Origin: Mactromeris polynyma | Lineage: Eukaryota; Mollusca; Bivalvia; Venerida; Mactridae | Direction of reading: 5' to 3' | Length of the DNA stretch: 64,000 nt | Assembly (NCBI GenBank): GCA_032209605.1 | Contig: JASFXZ010000003.1 | Span: forward strand, 4,590,807 to 4,654,806 | Shown here: in pieces, positions 58,901-64,000 of the stretch | Layout of the letters: each line of letters starts with the position of its first letter | How positions within the stretch are numbered: position 1 is the stretch's first letter | Program-made: the position numbers and the translations under genes | Notes under the pieces: generated by a model | The model's database searches: none | What the model was told of the DNA's origin: nothing | What the model saw: only the letters and a program-made list of their open reading frames with translations

Positions 58901-61900
58901 TGGTGGATGACTGCACAGCTCATACTTGAACACTGATGCCAGATCTTGTGATGCTTTTGCAGCAACTGTGAGTCGCTGGAAAAGAAGTTGAGGATCCACC
59001 TGTACTGCTTCGCCACCAATCTTCACTGAGGATTGAGTGCTCAAGGTGATTGCCTGATCCTTCTTCTTGAATGTGTACTCAGCAGTGGTTTGTCCATCCA
59101 TCCTGGCCAAGATGGTGTTCCCGATGGTCTTTGCTTTGTCAACATTCACAGTAATGTGTGCATGGACCCCAGTCGAGACACTGCGCAAGCTTGGATCTGG
59201 GCAGAAGGGGTTTCTCTCAAGGAGATAGTTCAGAACTATGTGTGTGTCCTTCATGTCACGTGCTTGTCTTGCATCTGTCATGTCCTTGTTCTGCTCACCA
59301 GTGTTGTAGTTGACTCCTGTTAGCTCTTGCATGGCATTGTTGACTTCAGCACAAGCTGGCATAGCGAGGAGCCATGTTACACGCTGCTGCTCTGTCATCC
59401 CTCGCCCTCTTGTGAGGCCACCACTGGTCTTCATACTCCTCATCAGCACCTGCTCGATGATAAGATCTACTGAGAGGCCAGCCCATAGGCGATCACTTCT
59501 TCTGACCACATGGTATCCCTCTTCAAATCTCTGGTAGACATCTGGATGTTCAACCTGAAGCTTGCACATTTGCTGCACATAGATCCGAGCAGATTTCGTA
59601 TAGAGATTGTGCCCAGATGCTGCCATGAAAGGAAGCATTTCTGATATTGCCGCAATGTGCAGTGCCCAGTTTCCGGTACGTTCTGCTCTCAGAAACTTGC
59701 GCAGTATGTCAACCATATCCATGTACTGCAACCAGAGGGCAGCAGTCCTACTAGAGGATTTCAGGGATTCGGTTTTGTTTCTGAGCAGTTCCTTTATTCT
59801 GAGCACAACATCAGCCCGACAAGCCTCATCGGCAGGCAATGATCCCTCCATCACATGTGCATAGAGCACAGCAACTTCATCCAGATCAGGGTTTCCCATT
59901 CCATCTCTAGCTGGAGTATCTTCATCTGATGCCATCTGTACATCAATGATTTCCTGTGAATCTGCATCTTCTGGCTCTCGAGGCTGCGGAAGGAGATCCA
60001 CATCTTCTGGCTCTCCATGCTGCTGAGGGAGAGCCACATCTTCTGGCTCTCGAGGCTGCGGAAGGAGATTCACATCGTCTGGCTCTCCATGCTGCTGAAG
60101 GAGAGCCACATCTTCTGGCTCTCGAGGCTGCGGAAGGAGAGCCACATCTTCTGGCTCTCCATGCTGCTGAGGGAGAGCCACATCAAGTGCATCAGACACA
60201 ATCATGGCATTGAGGACGCCGTCGACAAGGAGATGTGCACGCACAGCCCTTGAAATTGCCTTCCCTGTCATCATGTGCACCACAGCGTTGGCTGCATAAA
60301 TAAGCTCCATAACTTCTTGTAACCCAGATCCAGCCATTAAATGCCCAATGGCCCCCAGGAAGCTCATCTCAGTATGGAAGCCTCCAAGTCTCAGGACTAT
60401 GTTGTTCAGGTCGCTTCCTTCTGGCTCAGCACAAATGATCAGCAGGGCCTTCCACCAGAGTGGTTGATCAAAAGTAATGATGGGTGTGACATGATGGCGG
60501 CGGGCATGCTCACTTACAAACTTCAGTGTGGAGAAGATGCATGTAGCGTCATTGGGATTCATGTCAATCATTGGGAGAAAGACGAAGGATGATTTCCCTG
60601 GATGGTTGCCATGTTGTACAAACTGCATCATCCCAGACCATGCTGGCCTTGGTGAGGCAAACAGGATGGCAGTCTTCCATATGAGGTCCATGTCTGCTGT
60701 TGGGTCTTGTGCTTCCATAGTGACAAATTTCTGATATGTCACTGCGTCTGTTCCACGACCTTCTTCCTTGTGGAACAGAATTGGAACTCTACCCACCATG
60801 GATATGTCATGAGGGGTGACCTTTGCTCTGAGGATTGGATTGGTGGACTTGGTAGCTGGTGTTACGGCAGCAATCATCCCCATGCCATGGAAGGTGTTGT
60901 TGCCATCCAGGGTGCGAATGTTGTGGTCCACATTGTCAGCGGCGTACTGGATGAACTCACCGGAGAAGCCAGGAATGTCAGTGTTATGTGACACCACAGC
61001 ATTGCTCAAAAAAGTTTGCACCTCCTTGTAGGAGCAGCAGAATCCAAGCTGGTGAAGAGTATCGACCAAGAAGCGTGATGAAAAGTGGTGGTGGACCTGG
61101 ATTCCTAGCCCAATTTGCAGTGGCGCCAGAATAACTCTTGGTCGGGTCGCCTGCATGATTGCTTGTCCGATGGAGGCAGTTTTCATGCCGACGTTTTTGC
61201 CCACAAGCAACCCTTTCAGTAGAACCCTGAGGCTTTCTGGAAGAAAGTTGATGGCATCCTCTTCAGACTTCAGTGAGTCACAGTCAGGATATACATCATG
61301 GGATGTTTCCACTGATTTGATGTCATCTTTGATGAGTTTGGCAGCAGTTTCGATGATCCTCTTCTTCTCTGTTTCGGGATCAGCTTTCCTGTGAGCATAA
61401 AATTCATTAAGGATCGCTTTGGCTGTGCTTCTGAAGGTAAGCACATTTGTCTTCCCATTAATCTCAGTTTGGATGATTCTGTTACCAAAATGTTCCTTCA
61501 GTTTGGACTTCATATGAGTGTAGCCATATGCTTGAAGTTCTGAGCCTTTGAGGTTGTTTACCATCCGGCTAACAAGATCATTGATCGTGATCTGTTCGTC
61601 GTCATTTTCTTCAAGGAAGTTCGCAACTTCAAGAAAGGCATCAACTTTTTCCTTGTCTTGTGGCCGACCCAGTTTTGATTTTTTAACCTCAGTTTCGCTG
61701 GTCTGATGATCTGCTGGTATTTGCTTCTTGGTACGGAAATTGACGCTACACACTTGGTGATACACTGCGTCTGCAGCATGCAGGTCATGCACATGCAACA
61801 CACGACCTTTCACTATGTCTGCCCATGCATCTCCTCTTTCATTACAAGATGTCAAGAGCATGTCCTTGAACCCAACTGTCCTCACTGAGAATACAGTCCA

Positions 61901-63005
61901 ATCAGAACTCTTCCTCTTGGTCCCAACATGTGCTAACCTCCCACAGAACAGACAGTCTCTGTCATAATGGAACACCTTCTCATCAGCTGAACGTAGTCGC
62001 AAATGTCTGACTTGGTCTACTTGTCCTTTCTCATTCATTGCTTTTGCTATTTGTTGTTGGCTGGTATATTTCTTGCGGCAGACTTGATGAACCAGTTCCC
62101 CAGGTGATGTATGAATGTCATCATTTCGGGATTGGAGGGTCACTCATTGTTCACAAATGAACCAACAATTTAACTAAATGTTACAAAAAATGAGGCTATT
62201 AGAAAATGTATCCGAAAAAATGATTATCCGAATATACGGACACAAAAAATACAATGTGTTGTAAGGACTAATCTATGTTTTCAAACATAATTCAATGACA
62301 AGAAGCTAGAAACATATTGTAACAACAGTTTAAAGTATAAAATACAGAAGTTATGAACTTACATGGCTGCCTATTAAAAATGCTATGAAAATCTTGTAAA
62401 TCTTGTTTCTCGTGCTAATATTTTTTTATTAATCAGACAAGGAGCTGACCAGAAAAATAAGACCGGGACATGCACTGTACTGCATCCAACTTCATGTCTC
62501 ATATAAACCAAAGTTTCTGGTAGATTGTGGATAGTACTGAACCATTTGTGTGGGCATCAGACAAGCAGATATGCAAAAATCACTTTTTTTCAACATGGGT
62601 GACAACGGGGAAAACTGCCATCACTGATTTCCGTACTTTTCAATACTTTCCACCACTTGGATTCCTTAGGACTTTTGATATGTTATACAGGACTTATGTA
62701 TGAGAATAAACCAGTTGAAAGAAATTCTGTTGCAATTTGTGTGAGGTCATGTCATATAATGCTTGTACTACTTTAAAGCTGAAGGATAATCAATTCAGTC
62801 TACAAATACTAATGGTTCAGTAAATAATGATAATCTCACTTAATCAGAATCATACCTTGAGATTCACAGTACTCATGTAGACCTGTAAAATTGACAAGGT
62901 ATCTGTCATGATCTATATTTGAGCCCGAAATACCAGTACTGCTTATCAGAACATCATCCAGTCCATCTCCATCCATGTCCAACAGACGAATGCTTCCCTC
63001 TCCCC
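43974..63005 (-). CDS. FAM234-like (ITFG3-like) FG-GAP protein, 5' part outside window
   Basis: FAM234 proteins are single-pass membrane proteins with integrin-alpha-like FG-GAP blades; their function is poorly known. Twelve minus-strand exons join in phase: 62856-63005, 54104-54301, 53112-53257, 52297-52477, 51584-51722, 50314-50478, 49800-49893, 48855-49040, 47981-48041, 47230-47376, 45558-45800 and 43974-44281 (stop). They total 672 codons with the stop. Calcium-loop-like motifs recur: DMDGDGLDDVLIS, DINQDGRMDCIG, DWDGDGVPEVLI, DVDGDGTMDVLM and NMDGDENLDFVF. Other family-like segments are YMSPVIF, MVPPVIVD, TPAPGYFDDDEHLDFMI and a late VIDRT. The exon 45558-45800 adds a Ser/Pro/Gly/Asp-rich insert, unusual for the family. 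The N-terminal cytoplasmic part and membrane helix must lie right of 64000. The 8.5-kb intron between the first two visible exons holds a reverse transcriptase and a DNA transposon. The choice between FAM234A and FAM234B is not made. Confidence 0.8.
44624..45529. mobile_element. CAGTTGGACCTCG-type element with nested insertion
   Basis: The outer ends CAGTTGGACCTCGTTCATTC and GAGGTCAAACTG belong to the CAGTCGGACCTCG family. The interior is about 900 bp instead of about 180. Inside, from about 44693 to 45376, a second inverted structure is delimited by TTATTGGCGATGGTTTAATT and its rough inverse (CCATTCAAAAAGCGCCAATA), with AATTCTAAATGCCGCCAAAT and its inverse further in. This points to one element inserted in another. 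It lies in the last intron of the FAM234-like gene. Confidence 0.65.
46300..47215. mobile_element. GTAACC/ACCGGA-type non-autonomous DNA element
   Basis: The right end reads inward from the tip as CAGTGTAACCTCCCTAAACC; the left end (CTGTGTAACCACCCTTT) is an imperfect match. Subterminal AACTGGAA and CCGGTCCC occur on both sides inverted. Over 900 bp, no coding frame. It lies in the intron between exons 47230-47376 and 45558-45800. Confidence 0.65.
47467..47552. mobile_element. Short TA-flanked MITE
   Basis: Starts CAGTCGACTCACGTTATGTC and ends GACATAAACGTCGGGAGGCTG. The ends pair with some mismatches and are flanked by TA. Probably a minimal Tigger/pogo-like derivative. Confidence 0.65.
47727..47818. 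mobile_element. Fragment of AAAACCTC-type MITE
   Basis: TTTATTCAACCTCAATATTA, then CAAGGGTCCCAAGGG and TATTGAGGTTTTACTA match the right half of the family seen at 34171-34347. The left half is missing. Confidence 0.7.
48061..48460. repeat. Dispersed repeat fragment split by a MITE
   Basis: GGGAATGCCACATACACAAT left of 48091 and CAATGCCTTTCCACACAG right of 48398 are adjacent in the intact relatives at 54727-55012 (minus) and 3602-4125. The hAT-like MITE therefore inserted into an older copy. Confidence 0.7.
48091..48398. mobile_element. hAT-like MITE, copy 2, with target duplication
   Basis: Starts CAGGGCTCTAGAAATCCACT and ends AGAATTCTAGAGCCCTG. ACACAAT stands directly before and directly after the element, a 7-bp direct repeat close to the 8 bp typical of hAT. 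The same family as 25621-25831. Confidence 0.85.
48507..48684. mobile_element. CAGTCGGACC-type MITE, copy 2
   Basis: Starts CAGTCGGACCACGTTCATTG, ends GAGGTACAACTG, flanked by TA. Internal TTTATTTCGAATAATACA and TTGACATGCATGAAAAGATA match the copies at 43775 and 49177. Confidence 0.85.
49177..49355. mobile_element. CAGTCGGACC-type MITE, copy 3
   Basis: Starts CAGTCAGACCTCGTTTATTC, ends CAAGGTTCGACTG, flanked by TA. It lies in the intron upstream of exon 48855-49040. Confidence 0.87.
49678..49754. mobile_element. CACAGGAGATT MITE, copy 2 (short)
   Basis: Starts CACAGGAGATTGCCACAAG and ends CTTGTGACAATCTCCTGTG. The short interior has CTCCCTTTATCTC and a GTACATGTAT palindrome. A compact version of 39143-39273. 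Confidence 0.88.
50017..50150. mobile_element. CAGTAAAACCT-type MITE, right end lost
   Basis: Starts CAGTAAAACCTACGCTAAAG with TA before it. Internal CTCTTTATTCAACCTAAATA and TTTTCAAGGGTCCCAAGGG follow; the expected GAGGTTTTACTG end is absent. Confidence 0.75.
51368..51509. mobile_element. Foldback element with about 63-bp arms
   Basis: The left arm, starting AGAATCTCAAGTTACTGTCC, is matched inverted by the right arm ending ACAGTAACCCGAGATTCT. Arms share GAACAATGTTATCAG and GATATCGTT with few mismatches, leaving a loop of only about 20 bp. It lies 75 bp from the donor end of exon 51584-51722. Confidence 0.88.
52595..52798. mobile_element. CAGTAAAACCTC-type MITE, rearranged
   Basis: Starts CAGTAAAACCTCCATAATAA after TA and ends GTCAGGTTTTACAG(TA). 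The interior carries repeated GTCTTATTATTGA blocks, suggesting internal duplication or nested insertion within the family. Confidence 0.8.
53289..53640 (+). mobile_element. tRNA-derived SINE
   Basis: GTGGCTCAGTGG (53301-53312) fits a polymerase III A box and GGTTCAATCCC (53345-53355) a B box, at a tRNA-like distance. A non-tRNA body of about 250 bp follows. The 5' part does not fold into a full tRNA by eye, so this is a SINE promoter, not a tRNA gene. It lies about 30 bp upstream (on the minus strand) of exon 53112-53257. The 3' limit is uncertain. Confidence 0.65.
54727..55012 (-). repeat. Dispersed repeat element, copy 2
   Basis: Reverse complement of the element at 3602-4125, here with a single copy of the 52-bp segment (around GTCTGCGTGGGGAGG read on the minus strand). 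It shows the unexpanded form of the tandem array at 3797-4108. It lies in the large first visible intron of the FAM234-like gene. Confidence 0.75.
56024..56920 (-). mobile_element. Reverse transcriptase ORF, retroelement fragment
   Basis: 298 codons of a reverse transcriptase. GIPMGTNCAPLIADLF (about residues 32-47) is the fingers/palm region and RYLDDI (about 76-81) the catalytic box with the Asp pair. TKIYDKRDDYDFEI and LLTGKLLKQGYRYHKL follow, continuing into the thumb. The style (MGTNCAPL with YLDD) matches a class of RT common in marine invertebrate genomes that I cannot place securely; Penelope-like is one possibility. No endonuclease is seen, and the N-terminal motifs are missing, so the copy is 5'-truncated. 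It lies within an intron of the FAM234-like gene, same strand. Confidence 0.8.
56917..57183 (-). CDS. Unrecognised ORF fragment
   Basis: 88 codons, including CLKMTVLKVHSHDFCQNILG, KCLHTDVENPLVFGACCCSL and ETSQGVIENI, overlapping the start of the RT ORF by four bases and ending 24 bp left of the DNA transposon. The composition looks protein-like, but I do not recognise a family. It could be another transposon remnant or part of the retroelement. Confidence 0.25.
   Translation of the reverse strand: MSNKHLSDILLQFVVGSALICLKMTVLKVHSHDFCQNILGRKYETIGGKCLHTDVENPLVFGACCCSLWQETSQGVIENINTSQFSTL
57207..57241 (+). repeat. Left terminal inverted repeat of the transposon
   Basis: 35 bp, identical to the reverse complement of 62642-62676. 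The match stops at once outside the repeat on both sides, so these are true ends. Confidence 0.93.
57595..58845 (-). CDS. Transposon ORF2: XPG/FEN1-like nuclease plus CXC domain
   Basis: 416 codons. Real homology appears to start near residue 49 (EYVTRKYG), since the first residues read the other frame of ORF1. VFDGY (60-64), GDADLLIVQ (132-140), GDDTDLLILL (154-163) and GCDTTSRLYGIGKGAAIKKF (215-234) are the spaced acidic motifs and helix-hairpin-helix-like stretch of PIN/XPG/FEN1 nucleases. A C-terminal cysteine-rich run (361-396, CSCKTDCSSLRCTCKKH then CRNCKGSGC) is a tesmin/TSO1-type CXC zinc domain. The first aspartate-bearing strand (YVLDGG) lies at the end of ORF1 in a different frame, so the nuclease domain is split by a frameshift near 58700. 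The N-terminal ATG is therefore probably not a true start. Confidence 0.8.
   Translation of the reverse strand: MPSGPSSHLTFQGSQAKFSMCWMVEHLFSASHGHVDPHTITYAGCTLEYVTRKYGEAIVVFDGYEGTSTKDMTHQRRAGGRTGATVTFDEDMPVTMKKDEFLANNTNKQQFINMLSGHMQKKNCQTFHAPGDADLLIVQKAVESATTTNTVLIGDDTDLLILLIYHTNLESHDLFFQPEPKKSTKNPRVWNIKVLKQQLGPRVCTHILFMHAILGCDTTSRLYGIGKGAAIKKFITSYDFREQATVFGTPSASTADVVAAGENALVSLYNGKPGEGLNSLRYNRFCEKVATSTSHVQPQSLPPTSAAAKYHSLRVYYQVQQWKGTVDDLLPQDWGWKESDGMLFPVQTDLPPAPQELLQVIRCSCKTDCSSLRCTCKKHNIECSFACRNCKGSGCANSFQEAECDNGEFDDHENSD
58703..62143 (-). CDS. Transposon ORF1: large zinc-binding, transposase-like protein
   Basis: 1146 codons starting MTLQSRNDD. Cysteine/histidine motifs near the N-terminus (CLFCGRLAH at about 64-72, YHQVCSVNF at about 128-136) suggest zinc binding. 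A central region has YAADNVDHNIRTLDG (400-414), ITFDQPLWWKALL (556-568) and RLGGFHTEMSFLGAIGHL (585-602); the conserved acidic residues there could form a DDE-type core, by inference only. Residues 656-728 are six 12-residue units alternating QQHGEPEDVALL and PQPREPEDVALL. The C-terminal end, YVLDGGALVQRIPWTRG, looks like the first strand of an XPG nuclease, which continues in ORF2 after a net one-base shift. No introns are needed. Confidence 0.82.
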   Translation of the reverse strand: MTLQSRNDDIHTSPGELVHQVCRKKYTSQQQIAKAMNEKGQVDQVRHLRLRSADEKVFHYDRDCLFCGRLAHVGTKRKSSDWTVFSVRTVGFKDMLLTSCNERGDAWADIVKGRVLHVHDLHAADAVYHQVCSVNFRTKKQIPADHQTSETEVKKSKLGRPQDKEKVDAFLEVANFLEENDDEQITINDLVSRMVNNLKGSELQAYGYTHMKSKLKEHFGNRIIQTEINGKTNVLTFRSTAKAILNEFYAHRKADPETEKKRIIETAAKLIKDDIKSVETSHDVYPDCDSLKSEEDAINFLPESLRVLLKGLLVGKNVGMKTASIGQAIMQATRPRVILAPLQIGLGIQVHHHFSSRFLVDTLHQLGFCCSYKEVQTFLSNAVVSHNTDIPGFSGEFIQYAADNVDHNIRTLDGNNTFHGMGMIAAVTPATKSTNPILRAKVTPHDISMVGRVPILFHKEEGRGTDAVTYQKFVTMEAQDPTADMDLIWKTAILFASPRPAWSGMMQFVQHGNHPGKSSFVFLPMIDMNPNDATCIFSTLKFVSEHARRHHVTPIITFDQPLWWKALLIICAEPEGSDLNNIVLRLGGFHTEMSFLGAIGHLMAGSGLQEVMELIYAANAVVHMMTGKAISRAVRAHLLVDGVLNAMIVSDALDVALPQQHGEPEDVALLPQPREPEDVALLQQHGEPDDVNLLPQPREPEDVALPQQHGEPEDVDLLPQPREPEDADSQEIIDVQMASDEDTPARDGMGNPDLDEVAVLYAHVMEGSLPADEACRADVVLRIKELLRNKTESLKSSSRTAALWLQYMDMVDILRKFLRAERTGNWALHIAAISEMLPFMAASGHNLYTKSARIYVQQMCKLQVEHPDVYQRFEEGYHVVRRSDRLWAGLSVDLIIEQVLMRSMKTSGGLTRGRGMTEQQRVTWLLAMPACAEVNNAMQELTGVNYNTGEQNKDMTDARQARDMKDTHIVLNYLLERNPFCPDPSLRSVSTGVHAHITVNVDKAKTIGNTILARMDGQTTAEYTFKKKDQAITLSTQSSVKIGGEAVQVDPQLLFQRLTVAAKASQDLASVFKYELCSHPPALFDTSLLLRQPQKPVLADAIWALLTPDLPGITGQVQYVLDGGALVQRIPWTRGSTYNYICRLYT
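62642..62676 (-). repeat. Right terminal inverted repeat of the transposon
   Basis: 35 bp, reverse complement of 57207-57241 with no mismatch. It lies about 500 bp upstream of the ORF1 start, leaving room for a promoter. Confidence 0.93.
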
Positions 63006-63023
63006 CTGCAATGTAGAAACAAA

Positions 63024-63792
63024 ACTTTGTACACAGTCTGGTATACAACAACACTTTGTACACAGTCTGATATAACACAAAACTTTGTACACAGTCTGGT
63101 ATACAACAAAACTTTGTACACAGTCTGATATACCACAAAACTTTGTACACAGTCTGGTATACAACAACACTTTGTACACAGTCTGATATAACACAACACT
63201 TTGTACACAGTCTGGTATACCACAACACTTTGTACACAGTCTGGTATACAACAACACTTTGTACACAGTCTGGTATACAACAACACTTTGTACACAGTCT
63301 GGTATAACACAACACTTTGTACACAGTCTGGTATACAACAACACTTTGTACACAGTCTGATATAACACAAACTTTGTACACAGTCTGGTATACCACAACA
63401 CTTTGTACACAGTCTGGTATACAACAACACTTTGTACATAGTCTGATATAACACAAACTTTGTACACAGTCTGGTATACAACAACACTTTGTACATAGTC
63501 TGATATAACACAAACTTTGTACACAGTCTGGTATACCACAACACTTTGTACACAGTCTGGTATACAACAACACTTTGTACATAGTCTGATATAACACAAC
63601 ACTTTGTACACAAACTGGTATACCACAACACTTTGTACACAGTCTGGTATACCACAAAACTTTGTACACAGTCTGGTATACAACAACACTTTGTACACAG
63701 TCTGGTATAACACAACACTTTGTACACAGTCTGGTATACCACAACACTTTGTACACAAACTGGTATACCACAACACTTTGTACACAGTCTGG
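63024..63792. repeat. 29-bp minisatellite, about 26 copies
   Basis: Units read ACTTTGTACACAGTCTGGTA plus TACAACAAC or a close variant, 28 or 29 bp apart. It begins only 19 bp from the acceptor of exon 62856-63005 on the minus strand, right next to the pyrimidine tract. The three long minus-strand frames across it (262 to 379 codons) are repeat artefacts fused to the exon. Confidence 0.95.
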
Positions 63793-63804
63793 TGGTAGAA
63801 ACAT

Positions 63805-63910
63805 CATTGGTTCTCTCCCTTTATCCCTAACAATACATATACTATCGAAAGGATAAAGGGAGAGAACTCTAAAATGGATAAAGGGAGAGAACCAACGACA
63901 ATCTCCTGTG
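63805..63910. mobile_element. CACAGGAGATT MITE, copy 3
   Basis: The right end CGACAATCTCCTGTG is intact; the left end is degenerate. Interior GGTTCTCTCCCTTTATCC and inverted GGATAAAGGGAGAGAAC occur as in 39143-39273, with an extra copy of the inverted block. Confidence 0.8.
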
Positions 63911-64000
63911 AATGAAAACATGTAAATATCACTGTTTAAATCCAACTTTTGTCTTATTTGTGTACTGGAAAACATTGTTACTCAGAGGGGACTAATTTTC

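Larger units (their letters stand above)
57207..62676 (-). mobile_element. TIR DNA transposon, 5.47 kb, Academ-like
   Basis: Perfect 35-bp terminal inverted repeats delimit the element: 57207-57241 (AAAAGTCCTAAGGAATCCAA at its outer part) and its exact inverse at 62642-62676. Between them lie two overlapping minus-strand ORFs covering almost the whole length. Identical ends suggest recent activity. I found no clear target-site duplication. The combination of a large zinc-binding protein with an XPG/FEN1-type nuclease is what I remember for Academ transposons; that class label is inference. The element sits in an intron of the FAM234-like gene in the same orientation. Confidence 0.88.

Noticed and set aside
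58348..60991. Several plus-strand open frames of 60 to 152 codons
   Set aside because: They are shadows of the transposon ORFs on the minus strand, without their own motifs.
63024..63792. CRISPR-like array of 29-bp direct repeats
   Set aside because: There are no unique spacers between units, and the setting is a eukaryotic intron; it is a minisatellite.
62836..63975. 379-codon minus-strand ORF as one protein
   Set aside because: It fuses the 29-bp intronic array to exon 62856-63005. The acceptor CTACATTGCAG and the phase match to the next exon show that only the last part is coding.

Overview
The window is animal nuclear DNA: AT-rich, intron-bearing genes with GT/AG splice sites, metazoan gene families, and dense non-LTR, DNA-transposon, MITE and minisatellite sequence. 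The style of the repeats suggests a lophotrochozoan, probably a bivalve or other mollusc; that placement is inference. I reconstructed three host genes exon by exon, with consistent splice phases. Layout: 1-7199 is mostly intergenic. It holds a 5'-truncated LINE relic, four minisatellites (23, 52, about 20 and 34 bp units) and two orphan exon candidates on the plus strand. A 200-N gap (7200-7399) is followed by a very large tandem array (7400-24023). Its 135-bp monomer (variants of 165 bp) is open in one frame and would encode a hydrophobic 45-residue repeat. A near-identical spacer of about 853 bp occurs three times in the left part. The array ends 150 bp from an exon of the autophagy gene WDR45B. 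|| 24173-36987 holds two head-to-head genes. WDR45B (WIPI3) is on the minus strand; five exons and 206 codons are visible, and its 3' exons are missing beyond the array or gap. ECHS1, mitochondrial enoyl-CoA hydratase, is on the plus strand and complete (eight exons, 295 residues). Their start codons are 278 bp apart across a probable bidirectional promoter with ETS-like CTTCCGG and CCAAT motifs. ECHS1 exon 3 has a duplicated 5' end that creates a decoy splice acceptor. || 37161-43774 is intergenic with scattered MITEs. 43974-63005 is the 3' part of a minus-strand FAM234-like gene with FG-GAP/DxDxDG repeats (12 exons, 671 residues visible; the 5' end lies beyond the window). Its introns carry several MITE families, a tRNA-type SINE, a reverse-transcriptase ORF and, most strikingly, a complete DNA transposon (57207-62676). 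That transposon has perfect 35-bp terminal inverted repeats and two overlapping ORFs (1146 and 416 codons). Together the ORFs encode zinc-binding motifs, a possible DDE-type core, an XPG/FEN1-like nuclease and a tesmin/TSO1 CXC domain, an architecture I associate tentatively with Academ-type elements. || The strongest leads are this transposon with its single frameshift, the open-frame satellite beside a gene that loses its last exons, and the decoy acceptor in ECHS1.
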